Assembly: GCA_963724665.1 (NCBI GenBank)
Contig: CAVRVH010000012.1
Span: 310,001-374,000, forward strand
Direction: 5' to 3'
DNA: 64,000 nucleotides
Source: DASUPK01 sp963724665
GTDB taxonomy: Bacteria > Actinomycetota > Thermoleophilia > Solirubrobacterales > 70-9
Made by a program: the position numbers and the translations under genes. The notes under the pieces were generated by a model. It searched no databases and was not told the origin of the DNA. It saw only the letters and a program-made list of their open reading frames with translations. Of the stretch, positions 17,188 through 26,384 are shown one piece after another. The number at the start of each line of letters is the position of its first letter. The first letter of the stretch is position 1.

Positions 17188-17460
17188 CTACGCCGCAGCA
17201 GCGGCCGGAAGGCCGATCGCGTTTTCCTCGTCGATCTCGATGTAAGTGTTCTCAGTCACGCCGGCGGTAGCCGGGTCAAGCCACTCACGAAGCGAGTCCG
17301 TCGAGTCCGCCTCCCACAGGCAGGTTGCGACGGAACCGTCTTGGGGCGGGAGGAACTGCCGCAGCTTGAAACCAGGGCCTCCCCCTTGGGCGACGTCCGC
17401 GGCGTCCATTGAGGAGAACTTGTCCAGATCGATGATCCGGTGCTCCACGACGATGTGCAT
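17188..17460 (-). CDS. Small hypothetical protein (dimeric alpha/beta-barrel-like)
   Basis: The 90-residue protein starts MHIVVEHRIIDLDKF and ends in a compact ATAGVTENTYIEIDEENAIGLP segment, with a cysteine in CLWEADS. The alternating pattern suggests a small ferredoxin-like alpha/beta fold, perhaps akin to DUF4242-type proteins. The start is decided by a perfect GGAGGT 4 nt upstream of the ATG at 17460, against the in-frame ATG at 17472. It lies on the opposite strand inside the usual ssb-rpsR interval. Confidence 0.75.
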   Translation of the reverse strand: MHIVVEHRIIDLDKFSSMDAADVAQGGGPGFKLRQFLPPQDGSVATCLWEADSTDSLREWLDPATAGVTENTYIEIDEENAIGLPAAAAA

Positions 17461-17464
17461 AACT

Positions 17465-17470
17465 ACCTCC
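17465..17470 (-). promoter_or_regulatory. Shine-Dalgarno site deciding the 17460 start
   Basis: GGAGGT precedes the ATG at 17460 by 4 nt. The in-frame ATG at 17472 overlaps this site, so it cannot be the start used. Confidence 0.7.
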
Positions 17471-17531
17471 ATGTAGTCGAGAGACCGACCCTACTCCGAT
17501 TGGTCCTCGACCACAGCCCCTGACTCGCCGC

Positions 17532-17963
17532 TCAGCCTGCGGCCGCGGCAATCGCCTCCTGGCGTTCGGTGAAGTCCCTGATCAAGACGATCTGAGCGGC
17601 CTGGACGGTGACGACCGTGAAGATGCGCTGGTGTACCGGAGCGCCGCTGTCCTTTCCGCGGATCGAGTTCTGCGAGGTGCAGAGGACGTGGTCGTCGCCT
17701 AGATCCGAGACGTCTTCGATGGATATCCGCCAATCGTCCGCGGCTTCCAGCCAGGCCGTGACGAGGTCCAGCCACGCATTCCTACCGTGAACGGCCTCCC
17801 TCATGAAGGGAGGCTTCCATTCGGCGTCGGGAGATACGGCAGCAAACGCCTCGTCAACGAGCGGATATTCGCTGATCGGCACGGGGTCAGCCCAGTACTG
17901 GGCCAACAGCTGATCGAGGTGCTCGAAATAGTCTCGGACGATCTGGACGTTCTCGCTGGCCAT
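17532..17963 (-). CDS. SnoaL/NTF2-like protein
   Basis: The 143-residue protein follows the SnoaL-like fold: an N-terminal helix NVQIVRDYFEHLDQLLAQYW, then FMREAVHGRNAWLDLVTAWLEAADDWRISIEDV and a strand pair ending VVTVQAAQIVLIRDFTERQEA. These cone-shaped folds act as isomerases, cyclases or ligand binders; no substrate can be named. Codon use includes GTA, CTA, ATA, GGT and TCT, looser than in the ribosomal genes around it, which fits later insertion together with the neighbouring minus-strand gene. Confidence 0.8.
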   Translation of the reverse strand: MASENVQIVRDYFEHLDQLLAQYWADPVPISEYPLVDEAFAAVSPDAEWKPPFMREAVHGRNAWLDLVTAWLEAADDWRISIEDVSDLGDDHVLCTSQNSIRGKDSGAPVHQRIFTVVTVQAAQIVLIRDFTERQEAIAAAAG

Positions 17964-18021
17964 CCGGCGCTCAGTGTCGCAGTAGTGAGCAGGGCGCGGC
18001 CGCTACCATGCGCGCTCGTTC

Positions 18022-18291
18022 ATGGCGCGACAGCAACGACAGCAGACTCCGACGGGGCGCGGCAGGCGCCGCGGCCTCACTGATCGCGGTCGTCCGCGGA
18101 AGTACACGCGACTCAATGTCGAGGCGATCGACTACAAGGACCTGAACCTGCTCCGCCGGTTCATCTCCGACCGCGGCAAGACCCGCTCCCGCCGCGTCAC
18201 CGGTCTATCGCGGAAGCACCAGCAGCAGCTGGCGTTGTCAGTGAAGCGCGCTCGCGAGCTCGCCCTGCTGCCGTACGTCGGCGAGCGCTAG
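18022..18291 (+). CDS. rpsR: 30S ribosomal protein S18
   Basis: The 89-residue S18 shows the family core YTRLNVEAIDYKDLNLLRRFISDRGKTRSRRVTGLSRKHQQQL preceded by an Arg/Gln-rich extension; that core is quoted here only as its landmarks YKDLNLL and TGLSRKHQ. It lacks the CxxC-type zinc motif seen in some S18 copies. TACCAT lies 12 nt before the ATG. The gene is followed 4 bp later by rplI. Confidence 0.97.
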   Translation: MARQQRQQTPTGRGRRRGLTDRGRPRKYTRLNVEAIDYKDLNLLRRFISDRGKTRSRRVTGLSRKHQQQLALSVKRARELALLPYVGER

Positions 18292-18295
18292 GCCG

Positions 18296-18751
18296 ATGGC
18301 CCAGGCTGTTCTGCTCAAGGATGTCGAGGGCCTCGGCGAGGCCGGCACGGCGATCGACGTCTCGCCCGGCTACCTCCGGAACTACCTCGTCCCGCGCAAG
18401 CTGGCCCAGCCCGCAACCAAGGGCGCGCTCGAGGAGGCCCAGCGAAAGCGCGAGCGGGCCGAGGAGGCGGAGAAGCAGGCCGCGGAGCGCGCCGGAGAGA
18501 CCTCGGCGCTGCTCGGCAAGACCGTGCTGACGATCAACCACCGCGCCGGAGAGGACGGCAAGCTCTTCGGCTCGGTCACCTCCGCTGAGATCGCCGAGGC
18601 GATCTCAGCCGCCCGCGGGATCAAGGTGGACCGCAAGAAGATCCGCCTCGAGGAGCCGATCCGCGAGACCGGCACCTTCATGGTCGACGTCGAGGTCGGC
18701 GGCGGAGTCACCGCCTCGGTCAAGACGATCGTCGCCGAAGCCAAGGAGTAA
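18296..18751 (+). CDS. rplI: 50S ribosomal protein L9
   Basis: L9 binds 23S rRNA and helps keep the reading frame. The 151-residue protein begins MAQAVLLKDVEGLG and contains the signature GYLRNYLVPRKLA, a long charged central helix and a C-terminal domain with GKLFGSVTSAEIAEAI. The length matches the family (about 150). It is coupled to rpsR. About 227 bp follow before dnaB. Confidence 0.97.
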   Translation: MAQAVLLKDVEGLGEAGTAIDVSPGYLRNYLVPRKLAQPATKGALEEAQRKRERAEEAEKQAAERAGETSALLGKTVLTINHRAGEDGKLFGSVTSAEIAEAISAARGIKVDRKKIRLEEPIRETGTFMVDVEVGGGVTASVKTIVAEAKE

Positions 18752-18978
18752 GACCGCAAAAACGGCGGTTCCTCGCCAGGCGGAAATCATGCCTGGAACA
18801 CGGGGACCGCAAATACGAAGAACTTCTCTGCGGCCTCGCCCCGCCTGTGATTTTCTAGCCAGGCTCGCGCGGATTTAGTTCCACTAGGGGCAGACGCGAA
18901 TCCGCCGGGCCCGTATCCAGACTTGAAGAGAGACTCGGCCGCCCGGTCGAGCGATTCCCTGCGCAAACCGAGGAGCAG
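18752..18978 (+). other. Gap between rplI and dnaB with two inverted repeats
   Basis: No coding frame with native codon use is seen. CCAGGC (18777) and GCCTGG (18791) form a 6-bp stem, and the 9-mer GACCGCAAA occurs at 18752 and 18805. A terminator for rplI and the dnaB promoter probably lie here, but I cannot fix them. Confidence 0.4.
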
Positions 18979-20424
18979 TTGGCGACCAACGGAACACCGA
19001 CCATCGTCCCGCCCCAGAATCTCGAGGCCGAGGAGTCCGTACTCGGGGCGATGATGGTCTCTGAGTCGACGATCGAGCCCGTGCTGCTCGACGTCCGCCT
19101 CCACGCCGAGGACTTCTACCGGGACCGCCACCGCACGATCTATGAGGCGATCATCCGCCTCAACGAGAACGCCGATCCGGTGGACGTCCTGACGGTCTCG
19201 GAGGCGCTCGCCAAGCACGGCCAGCTCGACGCGATCGGCGGCCGCGACGTCGTCGCCAGCCTGGCTGCGAAGGTTCCCGCGCCCGGCAGCGCCAAGCACT
19301 ACGCGCAGATCGTCAAGCAGAATTCCCTGATGCGCCGCCTGGACATGGCGGCGAAGACGATCCAGCAGTCAGTCGCCGAGCGCGACGGGGAGCCCTCGGA
19401 GATGGTCGAGCAGGCCGAGCGCCTCCTCTTCCAGGTCGCCCACGAGGAGCGCGCCGTCGACTTCCGCGAGATCGGCGAGATCCTCCACGACGAGATCGAC
19501 AAGCTCGAGGCGCTCGCCAGCGGCACCTCCGACATCACCGGCACACCTTCCGGCTTCAGGGACCTCGACGAGAAGACCGGCGGCTTCCAGCCCGGCAACC
19601 TGGTCGTGATCGCGGCCAGGCCGGCGATGGGTAAGTCGACCCTGGTCTGCGACTTCGCCCAGAACGTCGCGATGAAGCACAACAAGCCGGTCGCCCTCTT
19701 CTCCCTGGAGATGTCGGAGATGGAGCTCGCTCACCGCTTCATCGGCTCGCAGTCCCGGATCTCCAGCGACAGGCTTCGCAAGGGCAAGGTCGCGCAGAAG
19801 GACTGGCCGAAGGTGGTCAAGGCCTGTAACCAGCTCGAGTCGGCGCCGCTCTGGATCGACGACTCATCCGACCTTGGCCTGCTGGAGCTGCGCGCCAAGG
19901 CGAGGCGGCTCCAGGCGCAGGAGAAGGGCCGTGGGAACGAGGGGCTCGGGATGGTGATCGTCGACTACATGCAGCTGATGCGCAGCGACGATGCGCGCGC
20001 CAACCGTGTCGAGCAGGTCTCACAGTTCAGCCGCGGACTCAAGATCCTCGCCCGTGAGCTCGCCGTCCCGGTCATCGGCATCTCCCAGCTCTCCCGCGCC
20101 CCGGAGCAGCGCCCCGACAAGCGCCCGATCCTCTCGGACCTGCGCGAGTCGGGCGCGATCGAGCAGGACGCGGACGTGGTCGGCTTCCTCTACCGCGACG
20201 ATTACTACAACCAGGATTCCGAGGATCCCGGCGGCGCCGAGCTGATCCTCGCCAAGCACCGCAACGGCCCCGTCGGCACCGTCCGGCTGGTCTTCCTGGA
20301 GCACTATCCGAAATTCGCCGATCGCGCCCGTGGCGAGGCGCCGGTCGAGCAGCCCGCAGGCGAGGGCCCACCGATCGAGGACTTCGCGGCGCCAGACGAC
20401 GTGGCGGACGCCGGAGAGGCCTGA
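18979..20424 (+). CDS. dnaB: Replicative DNA helicase
   Basis: DnaB is the hexameric helicase that opens the fork. The 481-residue protein has the N-terminal helical domain (PQNLEAEESVLGAMM), a linker, and a RecA-like C-terminal motor with Walker A Gly218-Lys219-Ser220 (PAMGKSTL), LFSLEMSE, VIVDYMQLM (Walker B) and SQLSRAPEQR. It ends in an acidic tail. TTG at 18979 is preceded by GAGGAG. The stop is one base from the TTG of a DnaC-like loader gene, which strongly suggests that the two products work together. Confidence 0.97.
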   Translation: MATNGTPTIVPPQNLEAEESVLGAMMVSESTIEPVLLDVRLHAEDFYRDRHRTIYEAIIRLNENADPVDVLTVSEALAKHGQLDAIGGRDVVASLAAKVPAPGSAKHYAQIVKQNSLMRRLDMAAKTIQQSVAERDGEPSEMVEQAERLLFQVAHEERAVDFREIGEILHDEIDKLEALASGTSDITGTPSGFRDLDEKTGGFQPGNLVVIAARPAMGKSTLVCDFAQNVAMKHNKPVALFSLEMSEMELAHRFIGSQSRISSDRLRKGKVAQKDWPKVVKACNQLESAPLWIDDSSDLGLLELRAKARRLQAQEKGRGNEGLGMVIVDYMQLMRSDDARANRVEQVSQFSRGLKILARELAVPVIGISQLSRAPEQRPDKRPILSDLRESGAIEQDADVVGFLYRDDYYNQDSEDPGGAELILAKHRNGPVGTVRLVFLEHYPKFADRARGEAPVEQPAGEGPPIEDFAAPDDVADAGEA

Positions 20425-20425
20425 G

Positions 20426-21196
20426 TTGGCCGACCGCTCGAGAACGGGAGAGCGCGAGCCCTGCCGGCTCGGCATCTGCGACGGATCCGGCTGGATCCTC
20501 GGTCCCGAGGATGTCGCCCGACCGTGCGACTGCCGCTCGCGGATGGTCGCGACGGCGAGGCTGCGCGGCGTCGACTCGGTGATACCCGCGAAGTACCGTG
20601 GCGTCTCCTTCGACCGGCCGCCCGTGACCCAAATGAACGAGATCGTCGTCAGGCGCGTGCGCGACTACTGCACCGCAATCGACGAGAACATCGACTCGGG
20701 TCGCGGGCTGTGGTTCTACGGAAGCTCGGGGACCGGCAAGACCACCCTCGCGATGCTCATCTCGCGAATCGCACTCGAGGCCGGGCGCTCGGTCGCCATC
20801 TACTCCCTCCCGAAGCTCCTGGCCCGGATCCGCCGCACCTTCGACGCTGAGACCGGCGAGCAGTCCTATTCCGATCTCTTTGAGCGTCTCGCCACCGTCG
20901 ATCTCCTGCACGTCGACGACCTCGGCGCCGAGAACCGCACGGAATGGGTTCTGGAGCAGCTCTATGCGCTCGTCAACGAGCGCTACGAGGCCCAGCGATC
21001 CCTGGTGGTCACCACCAATCTCGAGGAACACGAGCTCGAGGACCAGATCGGCGCCCGCGTGGTCTCTCGCCTGGTGGAGATGTGCGGCGACCCGCTGCCG
21101 CTGTTCGACGACGACCGCCGCATGCGCGTCTCGGCGGACGTGGCCACCTCATTGGGCGAAAGCGGCGGATCGGCCCTGGGGCCGCTCGACCACTAG
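20426..21196 (+). CDS. DnaC/DnaI-like helicase loader ATPase
   Basis: The 256-residue protein has an N-terminal cysteine cluster (EPCRLGIC, later RPCDCRSR) as in phage-type DnaC/DnaI loaders, then an AAA+ domain: Walker A SGTGKTTLA with Lys105, VDLLHVDDLGAE (Walker B), VVTTNLEEHEL (sensor 1) and GARVVSRLVEM (sensor 2 region). The TTG start at 20426 lies one base after the dnaB stop with GGAGAG upstream. Adjacency to dnaB argues for helicase loading. A DciA homolog also occurs at 55502, so this chromosome has both loader types. Confidence 0.88.
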   Translation: MADRSRTGEREPCRLGICDGSGWILGPEDVARPCDCRSRMVATARLRGVDSVIPAKYRGVSFDRPPVTQMNEIVVRRVRDYCTAIDENIDSGRGLWFYGSSGTGKTTLAMLISRIALEAGRSVAIYSLPKLLARIRRTFDAETGEQSYSDLFERLATVDLLHVDDLGAENRTEWVLEQLYALVNERYEAQRSLVVTTNLEEHELEDQIGARVVSRLVEMCGDPLPLFDDDRRMRVSADVATSLGESGGSALGPLDH

Positions 21197-21229
21197 CCCG
21201 GCAGTGGCTAACCCGGCCACCGGAGGCCC

Positions 21230-21235
21230 CATAAT
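21230..21235 (+). promoter_or_regulatory. Candidate -10 box (CATAAT) of purA
   Basis: CATAAT ends 9 nt before the purA ATG; the mRNA would have a leader of only a few bases. No Shine-Dalgarno site is seen. Confidence 0.45.
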
Positions 21236-21244
21236 CCCCTGGTC

Positions 21245-22555
<1,311 letters not shown>

Positions 22556-23272
22556 CTAAGCGAGCGCTCCGGTCGAGCGCATCCCGTGCTCTCCGACCGT
22601 CGGGATCAGTCCCTCCTCGACGCCCTTCTCCTCACCCCGGCGAAGCATCCGCAGCCCGAGGATCGTCGCGGCCAGCGTCGCCGTCACTCCGAGGCTGACC
22701 TGCACGCTGAGCAGCCCCTGCCGCGTCCAGTACACGTCCTCGAGGTCGAGCAGCAGGGCAGCCTCGTCCATCGTCAGGCCCATCCCGGCGCCGAACGGGA
22801 TCGCCAGCGCCGACTCCACCGCCTTGTCGCGAGTGGTCAGCCCCGCGATCCCGGAGCCGAAGGCGAGCACGATGCCCGGGACGAAGTGATGGATGTGCCG
22901 GCCGCTGACGTGGATGTCCCCCGACGGCCACCATGACTGCCGGATACCCCAGGTCGCCAGCCGGGCGAAGGCGAAGGCGCCCAGGAACCCCTGCAGGATG
23001 TTGAACAGCACCGTCTCGTGGTGAGGCGTGGCGCTGATCCCCCGGCGCGCCACGGCGAGAGTGTCGCGAGTCGCTTGGCCGGCCGCCTCGGCGATGGTCT
23101 CCGGCGTCTCCGCGTCCTTGCTGTCGCGTCGCCTGCGCGCCATCCGGAGCAGCTCGCCTGTGATCAGCGTCCCGGCGGAGCCCGCCGCGAACACCGCCAG
23201 CCCAACCGTCACCCGCTCCGCCCTGCGGGCGGTGAGGCGACGGCGCTTCCGCTTGGGTGCCGGCAGCTTCAT
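22556..23272 (-). CDS. Integral membrane protein with HIHH and DE motifs
   Basis: The 238-residue protein has a very basic N-terminus (KRKRRRLTARRAER) and about five transmembrane segments. Between helices lie GRHIHHFVPGIVL and GAGMGLTMDEAALLLDLEDVYW, a His cluster and acidic residues that could bind a metal. I do not recognise a named family; similar proteins are annotated only as actinobacterial membrane proteins. TAGCAT lies 9 nt before the start, with no Shine-Dalgarno site. The gene is convergent with purA. Confidence 0.8.
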   Translation of the reverse strand: MKLPAPKRKRRRLTARRAERVTVGLAVFAAGSAGTLITGELLRMARRRRDSKDAETPETIAEAAGQATRDTLAVARRGISATPHHETVLFNILQGFLGAFAFARLATWGIRQSWWPSGDIHVSGRHIHHFVPGIVLAFGSGIAGLTTRDKAVESALAIPFGAGMGLTMDEAALLLDLEDVYWTRQGLLSVQVSLGVTATLAATILGLRMLRRGEEKGVEEGLIPTVGEHGMRSTGALA

Positions 23273-23395
23273 GGGTTGGGCATGCTAGCCGCGCGGGTTT
23301 GACCTACCCAAATAGGGTGGGAATTCCGCTTGTGGAGCCAACATCCGTGGCAACTACTGAATCGCGGATCCGCCAGGCCCAATAGAGTTCGGGCT

Positions 23396-23491
23396 ATGCG
23401 GAGGTTGCTCTCCCCTGTGAACGTCGGCGTCAGCGCCGCCCGTCACGTGCTCTGGTACCTGAGCTACCACGCCGCCCCGCGCCAGCGCTAG
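23396..23491 (+). CDS. Putative 31-residue protein in front of the GlsB-type gene
   Basis: ATG at 23396 opens a 32-codon frame ending TAG directly against the next ATG at 23492. The product MRRLLSPVNVGVSAARHVLW continues for eleven more residues and is basic and amphipathic. Nearly every third position is G or C, as in real genes here, and the zero-gap junction implies translational coupling. A leader peptide or a small membrane-active partner of the GlsB-type protein is possible. Too short to be certain. Confidence 0.45.
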   Translation: MRRLLSPVNVGVSAARHVLWYLSYHAAPRQR

Positions 23492-23746
23492 ATGGGAATC
23501 ATCGCCTGGATCATCCTGGGTCTCTTCGCAGGCACGATCGCGCGCGCCGTGATCCCCGGTCGAACCGAACCCGGCGGATGCATCGGCACCACTGCGATCG
23601 GCATCCTCGGCGCCCTGATCGGCGGCTTCATCGCCAGCGCCCTGCACGTCGGCCACATCCGCGACTTCTTCAATCTCGGGACCTGGCTGATCGCGATCGG
23701 CGGCTCGATCATCCTGCTGCTGATCATCCGCGCGATCGCGCGCTGA
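23492..23746 (+). CDS. GlsB/YeaQ/YmgE-family stress-response membrane protein
   Basis: The 84-residue protein has three hydrophobic segments (IIAWIILGLFAGTIAR, TTAIGILGALIGGFIAS, WLIAIGGSIILLLIIRAIA) with the Gly-rich PGGCIGTTAIG hinge typical of transglycosylase-associated/GlsB proteins. These are small inner-membrane proteins linked to general stress. It directly follows the 31-codon frame. Upstream, ACCC-AAATA-GGGT at about 23309-23321 is a small inverted repeat that may be an operator. Confidence 0.9.
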   Translation: MGIIAWIILGLFAGTIARAVIPGRTEPGGCIGTTAIGILGALIGGFIASALHVGHIRDFFNLGTWLIAIGGSIILLLIIRAIAR

Positions 23747-23775
23747 TCAGCCAAGGATGACACCGCATGCGGTGG

Positions 23776-25257
23776 CTACCAGCCGCCCTCGGCTCGCCGG
23801 TCGTACTTGAGCTCCGCATCGCCGAGTTCGAAGACGAGCAGCTTTCGCTCGGTAAAGGATTCGAGGAACCACTCGGACAGCTCGCGGCCAACTCCACTCT
23901 TTCCGGCTCCACCGAAGGGCGCCAGCTGATCCCAGTAGTTGCTTGTCTCGTTGATGTTGACCGAGCCGTGCGGCAACGCCTCGCCCACCCGCCAAGCGGT
24001 GGCAAGATCCCTTGTCCAAAGCGAGGCGATCAAGCCGAGCTCACTGCGATTTGCGATCTCGACCGCCTCCTGCGCCGAGGAGACCTTGGCGATCGGCGCC
24101 ACCGGTCCGAAGGTCTCCTCCTGCATGATCCGCATCTCCTCGCTCACGTTCGTGAGGATCGTGGCCGGGTAGTAGAGGTCCTCCTCGGGTCCGAACTGCA
24201 CGATCTCGGCGCCCTTGCCGCGGGCATCCTCGACGTGGTCAGCTACGCGGGCCAGGGTGCCCTCGTTGCAGAGCGGCCCCATCTCGGTCTCCTCGTCGGC
24301 CGGGTCGCCGATCCTGAGCGCCTGGGCGCGCGCGGTGAGCTTCTCGACGAACTCGTCATAGACCGCCTCGTGGACGAGCAGCCGCTCGGCCGAGGTACAG
24401 ACCTGACCGGTGTAGTAGAAGCAGCCGTTCATCGCTCCGTCGACGGCAGCGTCGACGTCAGCGTCGGCCAGGATGATGAATGGGCCGTCGCCGCCGAGTT
24501 CGAGCAGATGAGGCTTGAGCGGCGCGGAGCGAGCGATCTGCTCACCGGTCGCGGTGGAGCCGGTGAAGAAGATCCCGTCGACGCCCTCGTGCTCGACGAT
24601 CGCGGCTCCGACGTCGCCGTAGCCCTGAATCAGGTTGACCACTCCGGGCGGCAGACCAGCCTCTTCGAAGAGTTCGACCACCATGGCGCAGCTCGTGGCC
24701 GCGAACTCGGACGGCTTCCAGACCGCCGTGTTGCCCGCAGCGATGATGTGCGCCATCGCAATCGACCCGATATCGGTCGGGAAGTTGTACGGAGTGATCG
24801 AGCCAATCACGCCGAGCGGGCGATGTCCGAGTACCAGCCGCTTGTTGTTGGTTTGCTCCTGCGTCGACGGCAGCGAAAGACCTCGATGGCGAAGGACCTC
24901 GCCGGCGGCCTTGTCGTAAGAAGGGGCCGCGTACTCGTAGACCTCCTCGCGACTGTCGGTGATCGTCTTGCCGATCTCCGCGGACACCATCCGGGCGATC
25001 GACTCGGCGTTATCGCGGAAGACATCGGTGATCTTGCGGAGAATCTTGGCTCGCTCGATCAGTGGCGTCGCCGCCCAATCCGGTTGCGCGCGCCGAGCAG
25101 CCGCGACGGCTCGATCGACATCGGAGGAGTCGCATCGGGCCACGGTGTTGACCACCTCGCGCGAATGCGGCGAGCGGACCTCGAAGGTGCCGGCGCTCCC
25201 TTCAACCCATTCACCGCCGATTAGTGCCCGGTCGGGCGCTTTGCTCATCAAGGCCAT
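23776..25257 (-). CDS. NAD(P)-dependent aldehyde dehydrogenase
   Basis: The 493-residue enzyme oxidises an aldehyde to the acid. It has the cofactor segment ITPYNFPTDIG, WKPSEFA, FTGSTATGEQIA, the general base Glu253 (LLELGGDGP) and catalytic Cys287 (GQVCTSAERL). The overall pattern is closest to the lactaldehyde/succinate-semialdehyde/GapN branch, but the substrate cannot be set from sequence alone. The ATG at 25257 has GGAG 8 nt upstream, which decides it over the in-frame ATG three codons later. It stands alone between GlsB and tRNA-Lys. Confidence 0.93.
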   Translation of the reverse strand: MALMSKAPDRALIGGEWVEGSAGTFEVRSPHSREVVNTVARCDSSDVDRAVAAARRAQPDWAATPLIERAKILRKITDVFRDNAESIARMVSAEIGKTITDSREEVYEYAAPSYDKAAGEVLRHRGLSLPSTQEQTNNKRLVLGHRPLGVIGSITPYNFPTDIGSIAMAHIIAAGNTAVWKPSEFAATSCAMVVELFEEAGLPPGVVNLIQGYGDVGAAIVEHEGVDGIFFTGSTATGEQIARSAPLKPHLLELGGDGPFIILADADVDAAVDGAMNGCFYYTGQVCTSAERLLVHEAVYDEFVEKLTARAQALRIGDPADEETEMGPLCNEGTLARVADHVEDARGKGAEIVQFGPEEDLYYPATILTNVSEEMRIMQEETFGPVAPIAKVSSAQEAVEIANRSELGLIASLWTRDLATAWRVGEALPHGSVNINETSNYWDQLAPFGGAGKSGVGRELSEWFLESFTERKLLVFELGDAELKYDRRAEGGW

Positions 25258-25399
25258 AGAGACTCCTTCGGGTCGATGCCTGACGCCGACGCAGCGTGGG
25301 CGTGGGCATGAGCTTCGCGCACCGGCGCCCTCGCGCTCGGACCTCGCACAGAGTTAATCAATCCACTTGGCTCGATGCACGATTCGCACACCGCGATGA

Positions 25400-25472
25400 T
25401 GGGCCGTACAGGGATCGAACCTGTGACCTTGAGATTAAGAGTCTCCTGCTCTACCAGCTGAGCTAACGGCCC
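25400..25472 (-). tRNA. tRNA-Lys (CUU)
   Basis: The 73-nt cloverleaf has acceptor stem GGGCCGT/ACGGCCC, D arm GCTC...GAGC, anticodon loop CTCTTAA (anticodon CTT) and T arm with GGTTCGATCC. Discriminator base is A. CCA is not encoded. Pair 27-43 (G-A) is a mismatch. Confidence 0.95.
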
Positions 25473-25510
25473 TGGTGGAGCCGGGAAGTATAGGAAGGGC
25501 GAGCGAGAAG

Positions 25511-26353
25511 CTAGAGCCCGCCGGTGCCGAGGCCGTTGAGCGGGTTGGCTCCGCCGGTACCGCCGGTCGCGCCACCGCCCGTGGCGCCCTGGGTCTGCTG
25601 CTGCTGCTTGCTGAGCTGCTTGATCGCCGTCTGGAGCTGCTGGCCGAGCTGCTTGACCTGCGCGAGCTGGCTGTCGATCGTGCTGGCGTCCGCGCCCTTG
25701 ACGCCCTTGGCCTGCGCCGCCGCCTGGTCGCCGCCCTTCGTGTCGCCCGAGAGGTACAGGTACTGGGCGAGAGTCGCGTATGAGTTGGAGGTCGCCTTCT
25801 TCGGCTGCTTTTGGATCAGGACCTGCTGTGCCTGCGCGGCGCTCTTCCAGTCGTCCACCGCGGCGTTGACGTCGGCGAGGGCCTCGCTGGTGCTCGTGTC
25901 CGTGCGAGCGGTCGAGAAATCGATCCTCGCGAGCAGATCGAACGTGTTGAGGGCATAGACGGCCGCATTGGCAGAGATGTTCCCCTTGCTCGCCTTCACG
26001 TACTTGTTCCATGCGTCGGCGGCCTCCCGCAGGTGCTGCACGCCGTCGCTGGTCGGCGCTCCGTTGCTGTCGGTGTTGGAGTTGGCCGCCGAGTACTGGA
26101 GCTGGACGAGGGAGGCGAGCGTCGTGGTGTCGTTCGGGTTGACCGCCAGCTTTTCCTGGGCTGCCTTGATATCGCTGTCGAAGGCGGTGGAGCTGCTGCT
26201 GCTCCCGCCGCCGAAGAGGTCGCTGAAGCTGAACCCTCCGCCGCCCGTGCCGACACCGAGGAAGACGAAGCTGATCGCGAAGATCAGCGCCAGGCCGCCG
26301 AAGACGACGCGAACGACACGGCGGCGACGTGGTGTCTGCAGGTCGAAGAGCAC
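25511..26353 (-). CDS. Membrane-anchored TPR-like hypothetical protein
   Basis: The 280-residue protein has a basic N-terminus, one helix (VVFGGLALIFAISFVFLGVG, residues 16-35), a Gly/Ser linker, and an outer helical domain of Ala-rich repeats (LREAADAWNKYVKASKG, DVNAAVDDWKSAAQAQQ, YATLAQYLYLSGDTKGGD) resembling tetratricopeptide pairs. A Gln-rich coiled stretch and a Gly/Thr tail end it. Function unknown. The GTG start has TAGGCT 6 nt upstream, a leaderless-type promoter. It heads the tatC-tatA stretch but 31 bp separate it from tatC. Confidence 0.8.
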   Translation of the reverse strand: MLFDLQTPRRRRVVRVVFGGLALIFAISFVFLGVGTGGGGFSFSDLFGGGSSSSSTAFDSDIKAAQEKLAVNPNDTTTLASLVQLQYSAANSNTDSNGAPTSDGVQHLREAADAWNKYVKASKGNISANAAVYALNTFDLLARIDFSTARTDTSTSEALADVNAAVDDWKSAAQAQQVLIQKQPKKATSNSYATLAQYLYLSGDTKGGDQAAAQAKGVKGADASTIDSQLAQVKQLGQQLQTAIKQLSKQQQQTQGATGGGATGGTGGANPLNGLGTGGL

Positions 26354-26359
26354 GGCGGA

Positions 26360-26365
26360 AGCCTA
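26360..26365 (-). promoter_or_regulatory. TANNNT -10 box (TAGGCT) of a leaderless transcript
   Basis: TAGGCT ends 6 nt before the GTG start at 26353; no ribosome site is present. Confidence 0.5.
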
Positions 26366-26384
26366 GATGAACGCGTTCGCGTGC

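Noticed and set aside
18752..18978. Small RNA or riboswitch in front of dnaB
   Set aside because: Two weak inverted repeats are present but no known riboswitch core or strong terminator could be made out.
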